In this document: piece after piece, positions 8,363-16,110 of the stretch
Layout: each line of letters opens with the position of its first letter
How positions within the stretch are numbered: the stretch's first letter is position 1
Assembly: GCA_963835135.1 (NCBI GenBank)
Contig: CAWIEF010000005.1
Coordinates: 186,001 to 250,000 of the forward strand
Reading direction: 5' to 3'
Length of the DNA: 64,000 nt
Source: JAVVHH01 sp963835135
Lineage (GTDB): Bacteria; Pseudomonadota; Alphaproteobacteria; Acetobacterales; Acetobacteraceae
Notes under the pieces: model-generated
Databases searched by the model: none
What the model was told of the DNA's origin: nothing
What the model saw: only the letters and a program-made list of their open reading frames with translations
Program-made: the position numbers and the translations under genes

Positions 8363-8845
8363 GTGACGGTATTCGACCCGGCCGCGCACCGCATGGTGCC
8401 GGAGCAGCGCTGGTTCGAGGATTTCGCCCTGGGCGAGCGGTTCGTGCTGCCGAGCCGGACCATGACCGAAGCCGTCTTCCTCGCCTTCCAGGCCGCCAGC
8501 GGCGACAACCATCCGGTCCACTACGACGCCGAGTATTGCCGGGCGCGCGGCATGCCGCACCTGCTGGCACATGGCTTCCAGACGTTGGCGCAGACCTGTC
8601 CGGGGGCCGGGCTGTTCCCCTACATGCTGGAAGAGTCGCTCGTCGGCTTCCTCGAGCAATCCAGCCGCTTCCTCAAGCCGGTCTTCGCCAACGACACCGT
8701 GTATCCGGCGCTCGAGATCGTCGAGCTGACGCCCGGCCGGACCACCGGCGTGGTCGGTCTGTCGAGCACCGTGCACAATCAGCGCCGCGAGCTTTTGCTC
8801 GAGGGCACGCAACGGTACCTCGTCAAGAAACGGGTGTCCGGCTGA
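8363..8845 (+). CDS. MaoC-like dehydratase / (R)-hydratase
   Basis: The product (160 residues from this start) has a hot-dog fold with the hydratase-2 signature in FLAFQAASGDNHPVHYDAEYC, where the Asp and His of the GDNHPVH segment are the expected catalytic pair. Such enzymes hydrate 2-enoyl-CoA esters or dehydrate beta-hydroxyacyl compounds. I prefer the GTG at 8363 because GGAGG lies four bases upstream and the region before it (possible starts GTG 8285, ATG 8291) looks poorly conserved. The gene stands alone on the plus strand, converging on the racemase gene 28 bases downstream, so its pathway is not shown by context. Confidence 0.82.
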   Translation: MTVFDPAAHRMVPEQRWFEDFALGERFVLPSRTMTEAVFLAFQAASGDNHPVHYDAEYCRARGMPHLLAHGFQTLAQTCPGAGLFPYMLEESLVGFLEQSSRFLKPVFANDTVYPALEIVELTPGRTTGVVGLSSTVHNQRRELLLEGTQRYLVKKRVSG

Positions 8846-8873
8846 TGCGGCGGCTCTGCACCGAGCAGCTCCG

Positions 8874-9626
8874 TCAGCCGCGCCACCCGGTTCGAAATAG
8901 TCCCTGCAGCGCGCTCGATACGCCGGTGACCGGCTTGTCGGCGGCGTCAGCCGGTCGCGGCGGGCCTGGCCAGAACGTGCATAGACCGGCCAGCGCCTCG
9001 GCCTGGCGCACCGCCGCCGTGACGCCATCGAGCACTGGGACCGACACCGCGCGGGCGATCCGAGGCGCGAGCCCGGCGAGCGGCGCGCCAGCGAGGATGA
9101 CGATTTCGGCCCCATCCTCCGCGACGGCCCGCTGGCAAAGCTGGACCAGGTCCGTCTCGAGTTCGTCCTGCACCGTCGCGATATCCTTGAAGTCCGACGT
9201 GGTAGCGTGGATCGAGGCCAGCCGATCGAGCAACCCGGTGCGTGCGACGGTGTCGCGGTACCAGGGAATGAACGCCGGCAGGAAGCAGATCAGCGAGAAC
9301 CGCCGGCCGAGCGCGCACGCGCTCAGGATCGACGCCTCCGCCAGTCCCACGACCGGGATCGGCAGCAGCTCCCGCGCGGCCTCGAGCCCGGGCTCGCCGA
9401 ATGCGGCGATCACCGCGGCGTCGCAGCCGCCGGCATGCGCGGCCAGCAGTTCGAGCGTTGCGACCGCGGCGATCGCCGCCTCTGCCCGGGTGACGATGTA
9501 GGGTACGCCGGTGCTCGCGGTCACTGCGACGATCTCAGTGCCCGGTGACGCGGCCAACAGGGCAGCCGCCTTGATCCGCGCCGTCACGCTCTCCGACGTG
9601 TTGGGGTTGGCGAGCAGGATGCGCAT
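8874..9626 (-). CDS. Asp/Glu/hydantoin racemase superfamily protein lacking the usual catalytic cysteines
   Basis: The 250-residue protein starts with RILLANPNTSESVT, the hallmark of hydantoin racemases, and matches that family in length. In characterised enzymes two cysteines act as acid and base, in IACFGDPGL and in LGCAGM. Here the first site reads VIAAFGEPGL (Ala75) and the second ILAGAPLAGL (Gly180), so both cysteines are missing. Other cysteines (68, 104, 114, 164) are not at these sites. Racemisation by the standard mechanism is therefore unlikely. It is six bases downstream of a second superfamily member and at the end of the long minus-strand run. Confidence 0.75.
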   Translation of the reverse strand: MRILLANPNTSESVTARIKAAALLAASPGTEIVAVTASTGVPYIVTRAEAAIAAVATLELLAAHAGGCDAAVIAAFGEPGLEAARELLPIPVVGLAEASILSACALGRRFSLICFLPAFIPWYRDTVARTGLLDRLASIHATTSDFKDIATVQDELETDLVQLCQRAVAEDGAEIVILAGAPLAGLAPRIARAVSVPVLDGVTAAVRQAEALAGLCTFWPGPPRPADAADKPVTGVSSALQGLFRTGWRG

Positions 9627-9632
9627 GCCGGG

Positions 9633-10373
9633 TCAGGCCGGCGTCGCACGTGCGGGGATCTGGAACAGGCGTCCCCATCCATGCACACGGGCCGGGTCGA
9701 CGCCGGCGATGGCCAGGCTCTTCCAAAGCGTCGTGGCGACGGTGTCGAACACCGGGATGTCCCACTCCGCCTCGAAACCAGCCGCCAGCGGGCCAGCGCG
9801 CATGTTGGTGCAAACCACAGCGATCGCGTCGGGCCGCGTCGTGGCGACGGCCCGAGCCATATCGGTCAACGTCGGGTCATCCACGGTCGCGAACGCGAAG
9901 TTTTCCGTCAGTCCGAGGCAGCGCCCGGCCGTGCACCCGATCCCAAGCCGGCGATAGGCTTCGACGATCCGGTCATGCACTGCGGGAAGGTAAGGCGTGA
10001 TCAAGCCCAGCGACCGGGCGCGGACCGATGCGAGCGCTTCGTTCAAGGCCAGGATCGCGCTCGTTGCAGGCCGCCCGGTTTCGGCGGTGATCTGGTCGCA
10101 GAGCCGCCGGTCCCGGTCGAACCCGAGCCATGACGCCGAGGTGCCGTTCCAGGCGATGACGTCCACCTTGGCGTCGGCGAGCAGGCCCGCGGCCTCCAGC
10201 ATCCGCTCCTGCTGGAATTGGGCCGAAGCCTCGTCGCGCAACGAGATCTCGGTGACCCGGAAGCGGGCGAAATGGACCGAGACGTCCGGGAGATCGGCCA
10301 GCATCGCCTGGCTGACCGGCTCGAGCACCGTATTCGAGGAGGGCGTCAGCATACCCAGCCTGACTTGGCCCAC
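9633..10373 (-). CDS. Maleate isomerase / arylmalonate decarboxylase family protein
   Basis: The 246-residue protein begins with RLGMLTPSSNTVLEP, the conserved start of maleate cis-trans isomerases and arylmalonate decarboxylases. The second active-site cysteine is present (C188, in VVCTNMRAG). At the first site, where maleate isomerases and racemases have Cys, the sequence is AWNGTSASW with Gly77 in the middle. One cysteine plus glycine is the pattern of the decarboxylase branch. It starts at a GTG six bases after the amidohydrolase stop. The products that could feed it are cyclic or malonic acids made by the neighbouring amidohydrolases; the true substrate is not known. Confidence 0.75.
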   Translation of the reverse strand: MGQVRLGMLTPSSNTVLEPVSQAMLADLPDVSVHFARFRVTEISLRDEASAQFQQERMLEAAGLLADAKVDVIAWNGTSASWLGFDRDRRLCDQITAETGRPATSAILALNEALASVRARSLGLITPYLPAVHDRIVEAYRRLGIGCTAGRCLGLTENFAFATVDDPTLTDMARAVATTRPDAIAVVCTNMRAGPLAAGFEAEWDIPVFDTVATTLWKSLAIAGVDPARVHGWGRLFQIPARATPA

Positions 10374-10379
10374 GTCGGG

Positions 10380-11919
10380 TCAGACCATCGAGCTGGGGCG
10401 GTAGAACGGGACGTGCCGAGCCGGGTCCATGTAATCAGCGTAGAAGCGTTTCACATGGGGCAGCAACGCTTTGGACAACTGCCGGCGCTGCACCTCGTCG
10501 TCCGACAGGGCGTGCGCGAGGTCGGCATGCAGTTCGCGTAGCGCGATTGCCTGGTCGACGCGGGTGAACGTCCCGTCGGCATAGATGGTTTCGCCGGCGC
10601 AGATGACGGTGGCGACGGCGCCACTCTTGGCGCGCTGGAGCACCGCGTCGAGGATGGGGGTGAGTTCGTCGAGATAGGGGTAGCTGATCGGCTGCCAGTC
10701 GAGCAGCACAAGGTCGGCGGCGGTGCCTTTCTCGAACGTGCCGAGTTGGGGGCCGAAGGCGGTGGTGCGGGCGCCGCCGACGGTGGCCATGTTGAACACC
10801 TGGTCCATGGTCGGCACGTCGTCGTCCATGCCGGGGATGCGGTGGGCCCGGAGCACGAGGCGCATCTCCTGTAGCATGTCGCGATCGTCGTTGATGCCGG
10901 CTTCATCGAGGCCGAGACCCACGGTTACGCCCTCGGCGAGGAAGCGGTTGAGCGGGGCGACGCCGGAACGCAGGCGGAAGTTGCTGCTGCAATTGTGGCA
11001 GATGCAGGTCTTGGTCTCGGCGGCGCGGGCGATGTCCGTCTCGTTCAGCCAGACGCCGTGGCCAAGGGTCATGCGCTCGTTCATCAGGCCGAAGCGGTCG
11101 AGGTATTCGACGGCGGTGCAACCGCCGCGGCGCATCGCATATTCTTTCTGGTAGGCCGTCTCGACCAGGTGCATGTGCATCGGCACCTGATACTTCTCGG
11201 ACGCATCGGCCAGCTTGCCGAGCGCTTCGTCGCTGCACCAGTGCAGGTTGGCGGGCGCAAGCTGGATGCGGACACGGTCCTTGCCGGCATGCGTGCTGTG
11301 CATCGAGGCGAACATGTCCATCGCGTCGTCGAGCGACAGCTTGAAGCGGTCGAACCAGGCCTGCATCGGCCCGCGCAGCTCGGGCGGCAGCGACGCGACC
11401 AGCTCGGCATCGTCCTGATAGACCAGACGGTTCTGGTCGCGCACGGCGTAGCAGTAGGAGACGCGCATGCCGATGTCTTCGTAGGCGCGGATGACGTCGT
11501 CGGCCTTGGCCCGGACCTCTCCGGGCGTGCCCGGCAGCCAGCCATGGATGTGCTGCACGGTGGTGATGCCCGACGCGACCATCTCGAAGGCGGAATAGAG
11601 CGTGTCGAGGTAGAGGTTCAGATTGCGGGCCACCATACGGGTCACGAACCACAGTTCGAGCGGCATGTCGGGCGAGCCGATCTGCACCGGCGTCAGGCCC
11701 ACGTGGTGGTGGCTGTTGACGAAGGCGGGGATCAGGATCTGGTCGCCAGTGCCGATCACCGGCGTGTTCGGGTAGCGTCGGTGCAAGTCCTCATAGGTCC
11801 CGAGTCTCGGCGATGATGCCGTCCTCCTGCAGCACGGCGCCGTCGGCGATGGTCTCGACCGGGCCGAGGCCGGGCTTGGGCGACAGGGCGGCGCGGCTGC
11901 GGATCAGCGTGGTGGCCAA
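10380..11919 (-). pseudogene. Amidohydrolase of the ATZ/TRZ family, broken by a one-base insertion near its N-terminus
   Basis: The main frame (from about 11815 down to 10380) encodes the metal-dependent hydrolase barrel: NSHHH for the first metal pair, HMHLVET and LGHGVWL for the next histidines, and LGLDEAG for the metal Asp. The N-terminal beta strands lie in another frame: a TTG at 11919, eight bases after GGAGA, starts MATTLIRSRAALSPK and runs to a TGA, whose 3' end is at 11790. The two frames join around 11800-11815 (GCCGAGACTCGGGACC); the span is 1540 bases, one more than a multiple of three. With one base removed the protein would have 512 residues, normal for the family. A sequencing error is as possible as a real mutation. 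An internal TTG at 11786 would give a truncated protein. Confidence 0.8.
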
Positions 11920-11954
11920 GGATCGGTTCTCCAATATGTTTGACGAGTCGGGTC

Positions 11955-12776
11955 TCAGGCGTGGAGCGATTCCTGCTCGGCGAAGGCGCGGTCGACCTCG
12001 TCCTGCAGCAGGCCGGTGAGATGGCGGCGCAGATGCTCCGCCTCGGGGCTGAACGGGTCGCGCGGCCGGGTCAACTCGATCGGGACGATCGTTTTGATGC
12101 GGCCCGGGCGCGAGGTGAACACCACGACGCGGTCGGCCAGCGCGATGGCCTCGTCGATATGATGGGTGACGAACAGCACCGAGGCGCCGGAGACGCGCCA
12201 GACATCGAGCAGGAAGTCCTGCATCTTGGAGCGGGTCTGCACGTCCAGCGCCGCGAACGGCTCGTCCATCAGCAGCACCTTCGGCTGCATCGCCAGCGCG
12301 CGCGCGACCGCCACCCGCTGCCGCATGCCGCCCGAGAGCTCGTCCGGCCGCTTGTCGATCGCCTCGGCCAGCCCGACCCGGGCCAGCGCCTGCCGCGCGG
12401 TCGCCATCCGCGCGTCACGCCCCTCGCCCCGCACGGACAGGCCGAACGCGACGTTCTGGCCCACCGAGAGCCACGGAAAGAGCGAGGTTTCCTGGAAGAT
12501 CAGGCTGCGGTCGGGCGACGGCCGCTCGACCCGGTCACCGAACGACCACAACTCGCCGGCGGTCGTGCCCTCCAGCCCGGCGATGAGATACAGCAACGTG
12601 CTCTTGCCGCAGCCGGACGGGCCGAGCAGGACGACGAACTCGCCCGGCGCGATGTCGAGGTCGATGTTCTGCAGCGCCTGGTGCGCCCGCGGCGTGCCGG
12701 GCGCCCAGACCTTGCCGACGCCCCGGCACACCACGGCGCTCTGCGACGAAAATGCGGCCGGAACCTCAAAGTCCAC
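11955..12776 (-). CDS. ABC importer ATPase, NitT/TauT (SsuB/TauB) type
   Basis: The ATPase has Walker A GPSGCGKST, the Q-loop FQETSLFPWLSV, signature LSGGMRQRVAVARAL, Walker B VLLMDEPFAALD and the switch His in FVTHHIDEAIALADRV; the SGGMRQR and THxxDEA wording is typical of nitrate/sulfonate/taurine importers. I take the GTG at 12776 (273 residues), which has GGAG six bases upstream, over the GTG at 12791; both overlap the permease gene. With the permease at 12766-13656 and the binding protein at 13665-14705 it makes a complete importer. Its place between two hydrolase clusters suggests that it feeds them. Confidence 0.9.
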   Translation of the reverse strand: MDFEVPAAFSSQSAVVCRGVGKVWAPGTPRAHQALQNIDLDIAPGEFVVLLGPSGCGKSTLLYLIAGLEGTTAGELWSFGDRVERPSPDRSLIFQETSLFPWLSVGQNVAFGLSVRGEGRDARMATARQALARVGLAEAIDKRPDELSGGMRQRVAVARALAMQPKVLLMDEPFAALDVQTRSKMQDFLLDVWRVSGASVLFVTHHIDEAIALADRVVVFTSRPGRIKTIVPIELTRPRDPFSPEAEHLRRHLTGLLQDEVDRAFAEQESLHA

Positions 12777-13656
12777 TGAGCGCTCCGGCACCCTGCGGGG
12801 TCCAATACAGGATCCGCTTCTGCAACAGCCGCAGCCCGTAATCGAACCCGAACCCCAGCACGCCGATGAGCGCGATGGTGAAGAACACCAGGGACGGATT
12901 GAACGTGTTGCGCGCCAGCATGATGACCTGTCCGAGCCCGTAACCGACCCCCGTCGTCTCGGCGATCAGCACCGCCATCCAGGCCGCGAATAGGTTCATC
13001 CGCAGCACCAGGAGCATGCCGGGCAAGATCGCCGGAACGATGACCCGGCCGTAGATCTGCCGTTTCGTGCAGCCCATCGTGCGCGCCACGTTGATGTAGT
13101 TCCGGTTGACCCCGTCGATCTGCGCGATCGTCGACAGCGTCATGTGGAACAGCAGCGCGATCACCACCATGAACACCGCCGGCCTGTCGCCGATGCCGAA
13201 CATGAAGATCGCCACCGGCAGCCATGCGATCGGCGAGACCGGGGCCAGCAGAGTGATGGTCGGCAGCGTGAGCCGCTCGACGAGGAGGAAGTAGCGGATC
13301 GCGACGCCCAACGTGACCGAGAGGAGCGACGCGATCCCGAGGCCGGCCACGACCCGGCCGATCGTCGAGATCGCCGTGTTGAACACCGCCATCCAGGGGT
13401 TGGGCGCCGAGCTCGGGTTCACGCCCACCTGCCAGCGTGTGACCGTGTTGAAGAACTTGGCCTGGTCGGCGATGTTGCCGAGGAACACGTGCGGCGGCGG
13501 CAGCAGCCGGCGGTCGGCCCAGCCGATCGCCGACAAGATCTCCCAGATCCCGCAGAACAGCCCGATGCTCAAGAACGCCCAGCCGACCCGGCCCGCCCAG
13601 TCCGGCACAGCAAAGCGCGGGCGGCCCGGTAGAACGCGGGGCAGCGCCGCCGACAC
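12766..13656 (-). CDS. ABC importer permease, NitT/TauT type
   Basis: The 296-residue membrane protein has about six spans and the docking loop NVARTMGCTKRQIYGRVIVPAI near residues 200-221. The long periplasmic stretch between the first two spans (RRLLPPPHVFLGNI...) is usual for this group. The start is not certain: GTG 13656 is chosen, while TTG 13668 would overlap the stop of the binding-protein gene (TTGA) and give four more residues; no clear ribosome-binding site decides. It pairs with the ATPase gene that overlaps its 3' end. Confidence 0.88.
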   Translation of the reverse strand: MSAALPRVLPGRPRFAVPDWAGRVGWAFLSIGLFCGIWEILSAIGWADRRLLPPPHVFLGNIADQAKFFNTVTRWQVGVNPSSAPNPWMAVFNTAISTIGRVVAGLGIASLLSVTLGVAIRYFLLVERLTLPTITLLAPVSPIAWLPVAIFMFGIGDRPAVFMVVIALLFHMTLSTIAQIDGVNRNYINVARTMGCTKRQIYGRVIVPAILPGMLLVLRMNLFAAWMAVLIAETTGVGYGLGQVIMLARNTFNPSLVFFTIALIGVLGFGFDYGLRLLQKRILYWTPQGAGALSGL

Positions 13657-13664
13657 GTCCAAAC

Positions 13665-14705
13665 TCAAGCCGATTTGAGTTTCAGCTTGCCGTACAGGTC
13701 CGGGTTTTCTGCGATCACCTGCTCGAGCAACGTCCAGTCGATCGCCCCACGGCCGGGCTTGGTCTTGATGTAGCCCATCTCCATGATGGAGTTGACGCGC
13801 TCGAGGATGAAGTCGGTCTGGTTGCGCGCGTCGACCACCGATGGCTGCTTGCTCATCGCGATCTTGGCGTTCTCCATGCTGGTTTTGTAATAGCTGCCGA
13901 CCAGCCGATCGAGCGTTTTCTGCGGCTCGGTTTCGGCCATGTTCTGGGCGACCATCATGCCCTTGATCAGGGCCTTGATCCCGGCCGGGTTGGTCTTGAT
14001 CAGATTGTCGCTCACCGCCAGCACGCAGTCGGTGTAGCCGGGCCCGTAGATGTCCAGCCCGTCGGACAGCTTCACCGAGCCTTTGACATCGTCCAGCAGC
14101 GCAGTGCCGTAGGGCTCGACCGTGCAGATCATGTCGATGGCACCCGCCCGGAACGCCTCGACCGCTTCCGGCGTGTTGCCCATGTAACGGACGTTGATAT
14201 CCTTGAAGCTGACGCCGTTCTTCTTGAACCAGTCGTACGGCAGGACTTCGAGCGTATCGAGCTGGAAGGTGCCGAGTGTCTTGCCCTTGAGCTTGGCCGG
14301 GCTGTCCAGGCCGGGTTGCGCAACCAGGATGCAGCCTTGGATCCCGCCGCCGGCGACGATCTTGACGGGCGCGCCGGCGTCGTAGAGCGCGATGAAACTG
14401 GTGTACGGCATCAGGCCGGCATCGACCTGGCCGGCGCCGAGGAAGGTCACCTGTTCGGCGAAGGTCGGGACCGTGATGAAGTCGAGGATGAGCCCGTCCG
14501 CCTGTGCGGTCTGCAGCGCATTGGTGAGATAGAAGTTGAGGTTGCAGAAGCCGCTGCCATAGGTGGATTTGATGTGGCTTTCGGCGGCATGGGCGCCGTG
14601 ATTGCAGGTCATCATGGCGATCGAGCCGAGAGCCGCGCCGCGGATCGCGGCGCGCCGGCTGACGGGGCTGTTCCAAACTGACGTGCAGGCGAGCGTGTTC
14701 GTCAT
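13665..14705 (-). CDS. NMT1/THI5-like solute-binding protein with a twin-arginine-type signal
   Basis: The 346-residue protein opens with SRRAAIRGAALGSIAMM, a twin-arginine signal region, followed by a binding-protein body of the NMT1/SsuA kind (FNxxxTNALQTAQADGLILDF, GAGQVDAGLMPYTSFI, then GSYYKTSMENAKIAM). The ATG at 14705 has GGAGG five bases upstream; an in-frame GTG at 14711 is less likely. Tat export would mean it folds before crossing the membrane. Proteins of this group bind small organic acids, sulfonates, nitriles or pyrimidine-like molecules, and the amidase and amidohydrolase genes just upstream suggest a cyclic or linear amide. Confidence 0.85.
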   Translation of the reverse strand: MTNTLACTSVWNSPVSRRAAIRGAALGSIAMMTCNHGAHAAESHIKSTYGSGFCNLNFYLTNALQTAQADGLILDFITVPTFAEQVTFLGAGQVDAGLMPYTSFIALYDAGAPVKIVAGGGIQGCILVAQPGLDSPAKLKGKTLGTFQLDTLEVLPYDWFKKNGVSFKDINVRYMGNTPEAVEAFRAGAIDMICTVEPYGTALLDDVKGSVKLSDGLDIYGPGYTDCVLAVSDNLIKTNPAGIKALIKGMMVAQNMAETEPQKTLDRLVGSYYKTSMENAKIAMSKQPSVVDARNQTDFILERVNSIMEMGYIKTKPGRGAIDWTLLEQVIAENPDLYGKLKLKSA

Positions 14706-14739
14706 GGGCACCTCCGGAGAACCTAACGAGGTGCAAAAC

Positions 14740-16110
14740 TCATGCCGTTAACGAAGCTTCCATCCATGCGGCGGCACGCAACACGTCGCGGTCCGCGCCG
14801 CGCCGGCCGACCAGTTGCAGGCCGACTGGCAACCCGGCCTCGCCGGTGCCGCACGGAATGGTGATGGCGGGGGTGCGGGCGTGATTGAACAGGGGGGTGA
14901 ACGCGGCATGGTCGCGGCGGCGGGCGGGACGGCCACCGACGGTCGAAGGGTCGAGCTGGTCGGCCGGCCAGGCGACGCAGGCGATGGTGGGACAGATGAG
15001 GACGTCGACGCTGACGAAAAACTGGGCGATCGCGGCGGCGATGCTCAAACTGAACCCATGCGCGGCGGCGACGGCGGCGCCGGTGACGCGCAGGCCGCGC
15101 TCGATCTGAACGCCGATCGCCGGGTCGAAGAAGTCCGGATCGGCCTCGAACCGCTGGCCGAACAAATGGGCCAGGCCGGAGTCCTCGATGGCGAGGATGC
15201 GGGCTTCCTCGGTGCCGTCGGGCCACACCGGATCGGCGTCGGCGATCCGCAGCCCGGCCCGGCGCAACGTCGCGATCGCCGCATCGACCGCCGCGCGTAC
15301 GTCGGCATCGAGTGCTAGGTCGAGGCCAAGCCGTGGGCTGTAGGCGAACCGCATCGACGGGACCGGCGTCGTCGAGGCCTCGGCACACGGGACGGACAGC
15401 ACGTCCTCGGCATGCGGCTCCGCCATCACGTCGAACGCGGCGGCGGCATCGGCCACGACGCGGCCCATCGGGCAGGTGCAGGCGATCCCGGGCAGCGCCC
15501 CCGGAAACCCGAACGGATCGGCGACGACCCCGGGGCTTGGCTTGAAGCCGACGACACCGACATGCGCGGGCGGGCGGCGGCACGACCCGCCACCGTCGCC
15601 GCCGATGGCGATCGGCGCCATGTCGGCCGCCAGTGCCGCCGCGCAGCCGCCCGACGAGCCCCCCGGCGTCCGGCTCAGGTCCCGCGGATTGAGCGTGCGC
15701 CCGTAGATGACGTTGTCGGTGACCTCCTTGGCGCCGAACTCGGGCATGTTGCCGATCCCGATGACCACCGCGCCCGCCCGCCGTAGCCGCTCCACCGGCA
15801 GCGCGTCGCGGGGCGCCACGAACTCCCGATACAGGCGCGAGCCCTGCGTGATGCGGCGTCCACCGACCCAGATCGAGTCCTTGACCACGACCGGGACCCC
15901 GGCGAGCGGCAAGGCCTCCCCCGCTTCGATCCGGCGGCGCACAGCCGCTGCTTCGGCCAGCGGCGCCGCCTCGTCATGGTCCACCACGGCGTTGATGACG
16001 CCGTTGCGTCGATGGATCTGGTCGAGAAATGCCTCGATCACCGTCACCGGGTCGAGACGGCCGCGCCGGACCGCAAGGGCGATCTCCGGCGCGGTCAGCC
16101 GGATCGTCAT
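14740..16110 (-). CDS. Amidase, amidase-signature family
   Basis: The 456-residue enzyme has the Ser-cisSer-Lys elements: Lys in PVVVKDS, the glycine/serine-rich loop TPGGSSGGCAAALA and the nucleophile loop GGDGGGSCRRPP. The last loop differs from the common GTDTGGSIRIPA but keeps the Gly-Gly-Ser core. It hydrolyses a carboxamide to acid and ammonia; the precise amide cannot be read from sequence. Its ATG at 16110 overlaps the stop of the upstream amidohydrolase gene (ATGA). The pairing of a ring-opening amidohydrolase with an amidase suggests sequential hydrolysis of one compound. Confidence 0.88.
   Translation of the reverse strand: MTIRLTAPEIALAVRRGRLDPVTVIEAFLDQIHRRNGVINAVVDHDEAAPLAEAAAVRRRIEAGEALPLAGVPVVVKDSIWVGGRRITQGSRLYREFVAPRDALPVERLRRAGAVVIGIGNMPEFGAKEVTDNVIYGRTLNPRDLSRTPGGSSGGCAAALAADMAPIAIGGDGGGSCRRPPAHVGVVGFKPSPGVVADPFGFPGALPGIACTCPMGRVVADAAAAFDVMAEPHAEDVLSVPCAEASTTPVPSMRFAYSPRLGLDLALDADVRAAVDAAIATLRRAGLRIADADPVWPDGTEEARILAIEDSGLAHLFGQRFEADPDFFDPAIGVQIERGLRVTGAAVAAAHGFSLSIAAAIAQFFVSVDVLICPTIACVAWPADQLDPSTVGGRPARRRDHAAFTPLFNHARTPAITIPCGTGEAGLPVGLQLVGRRGADRDVLRAAAWMEASLTA

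Noticed and set aside
12766..14736. A 656-codon frame that seemed to fuse an export-rich N-terminus to a permease
   Set aside because: The first half is the shadow of the binding-protein gene 13665-14705; only the part after 13656 has permease features.
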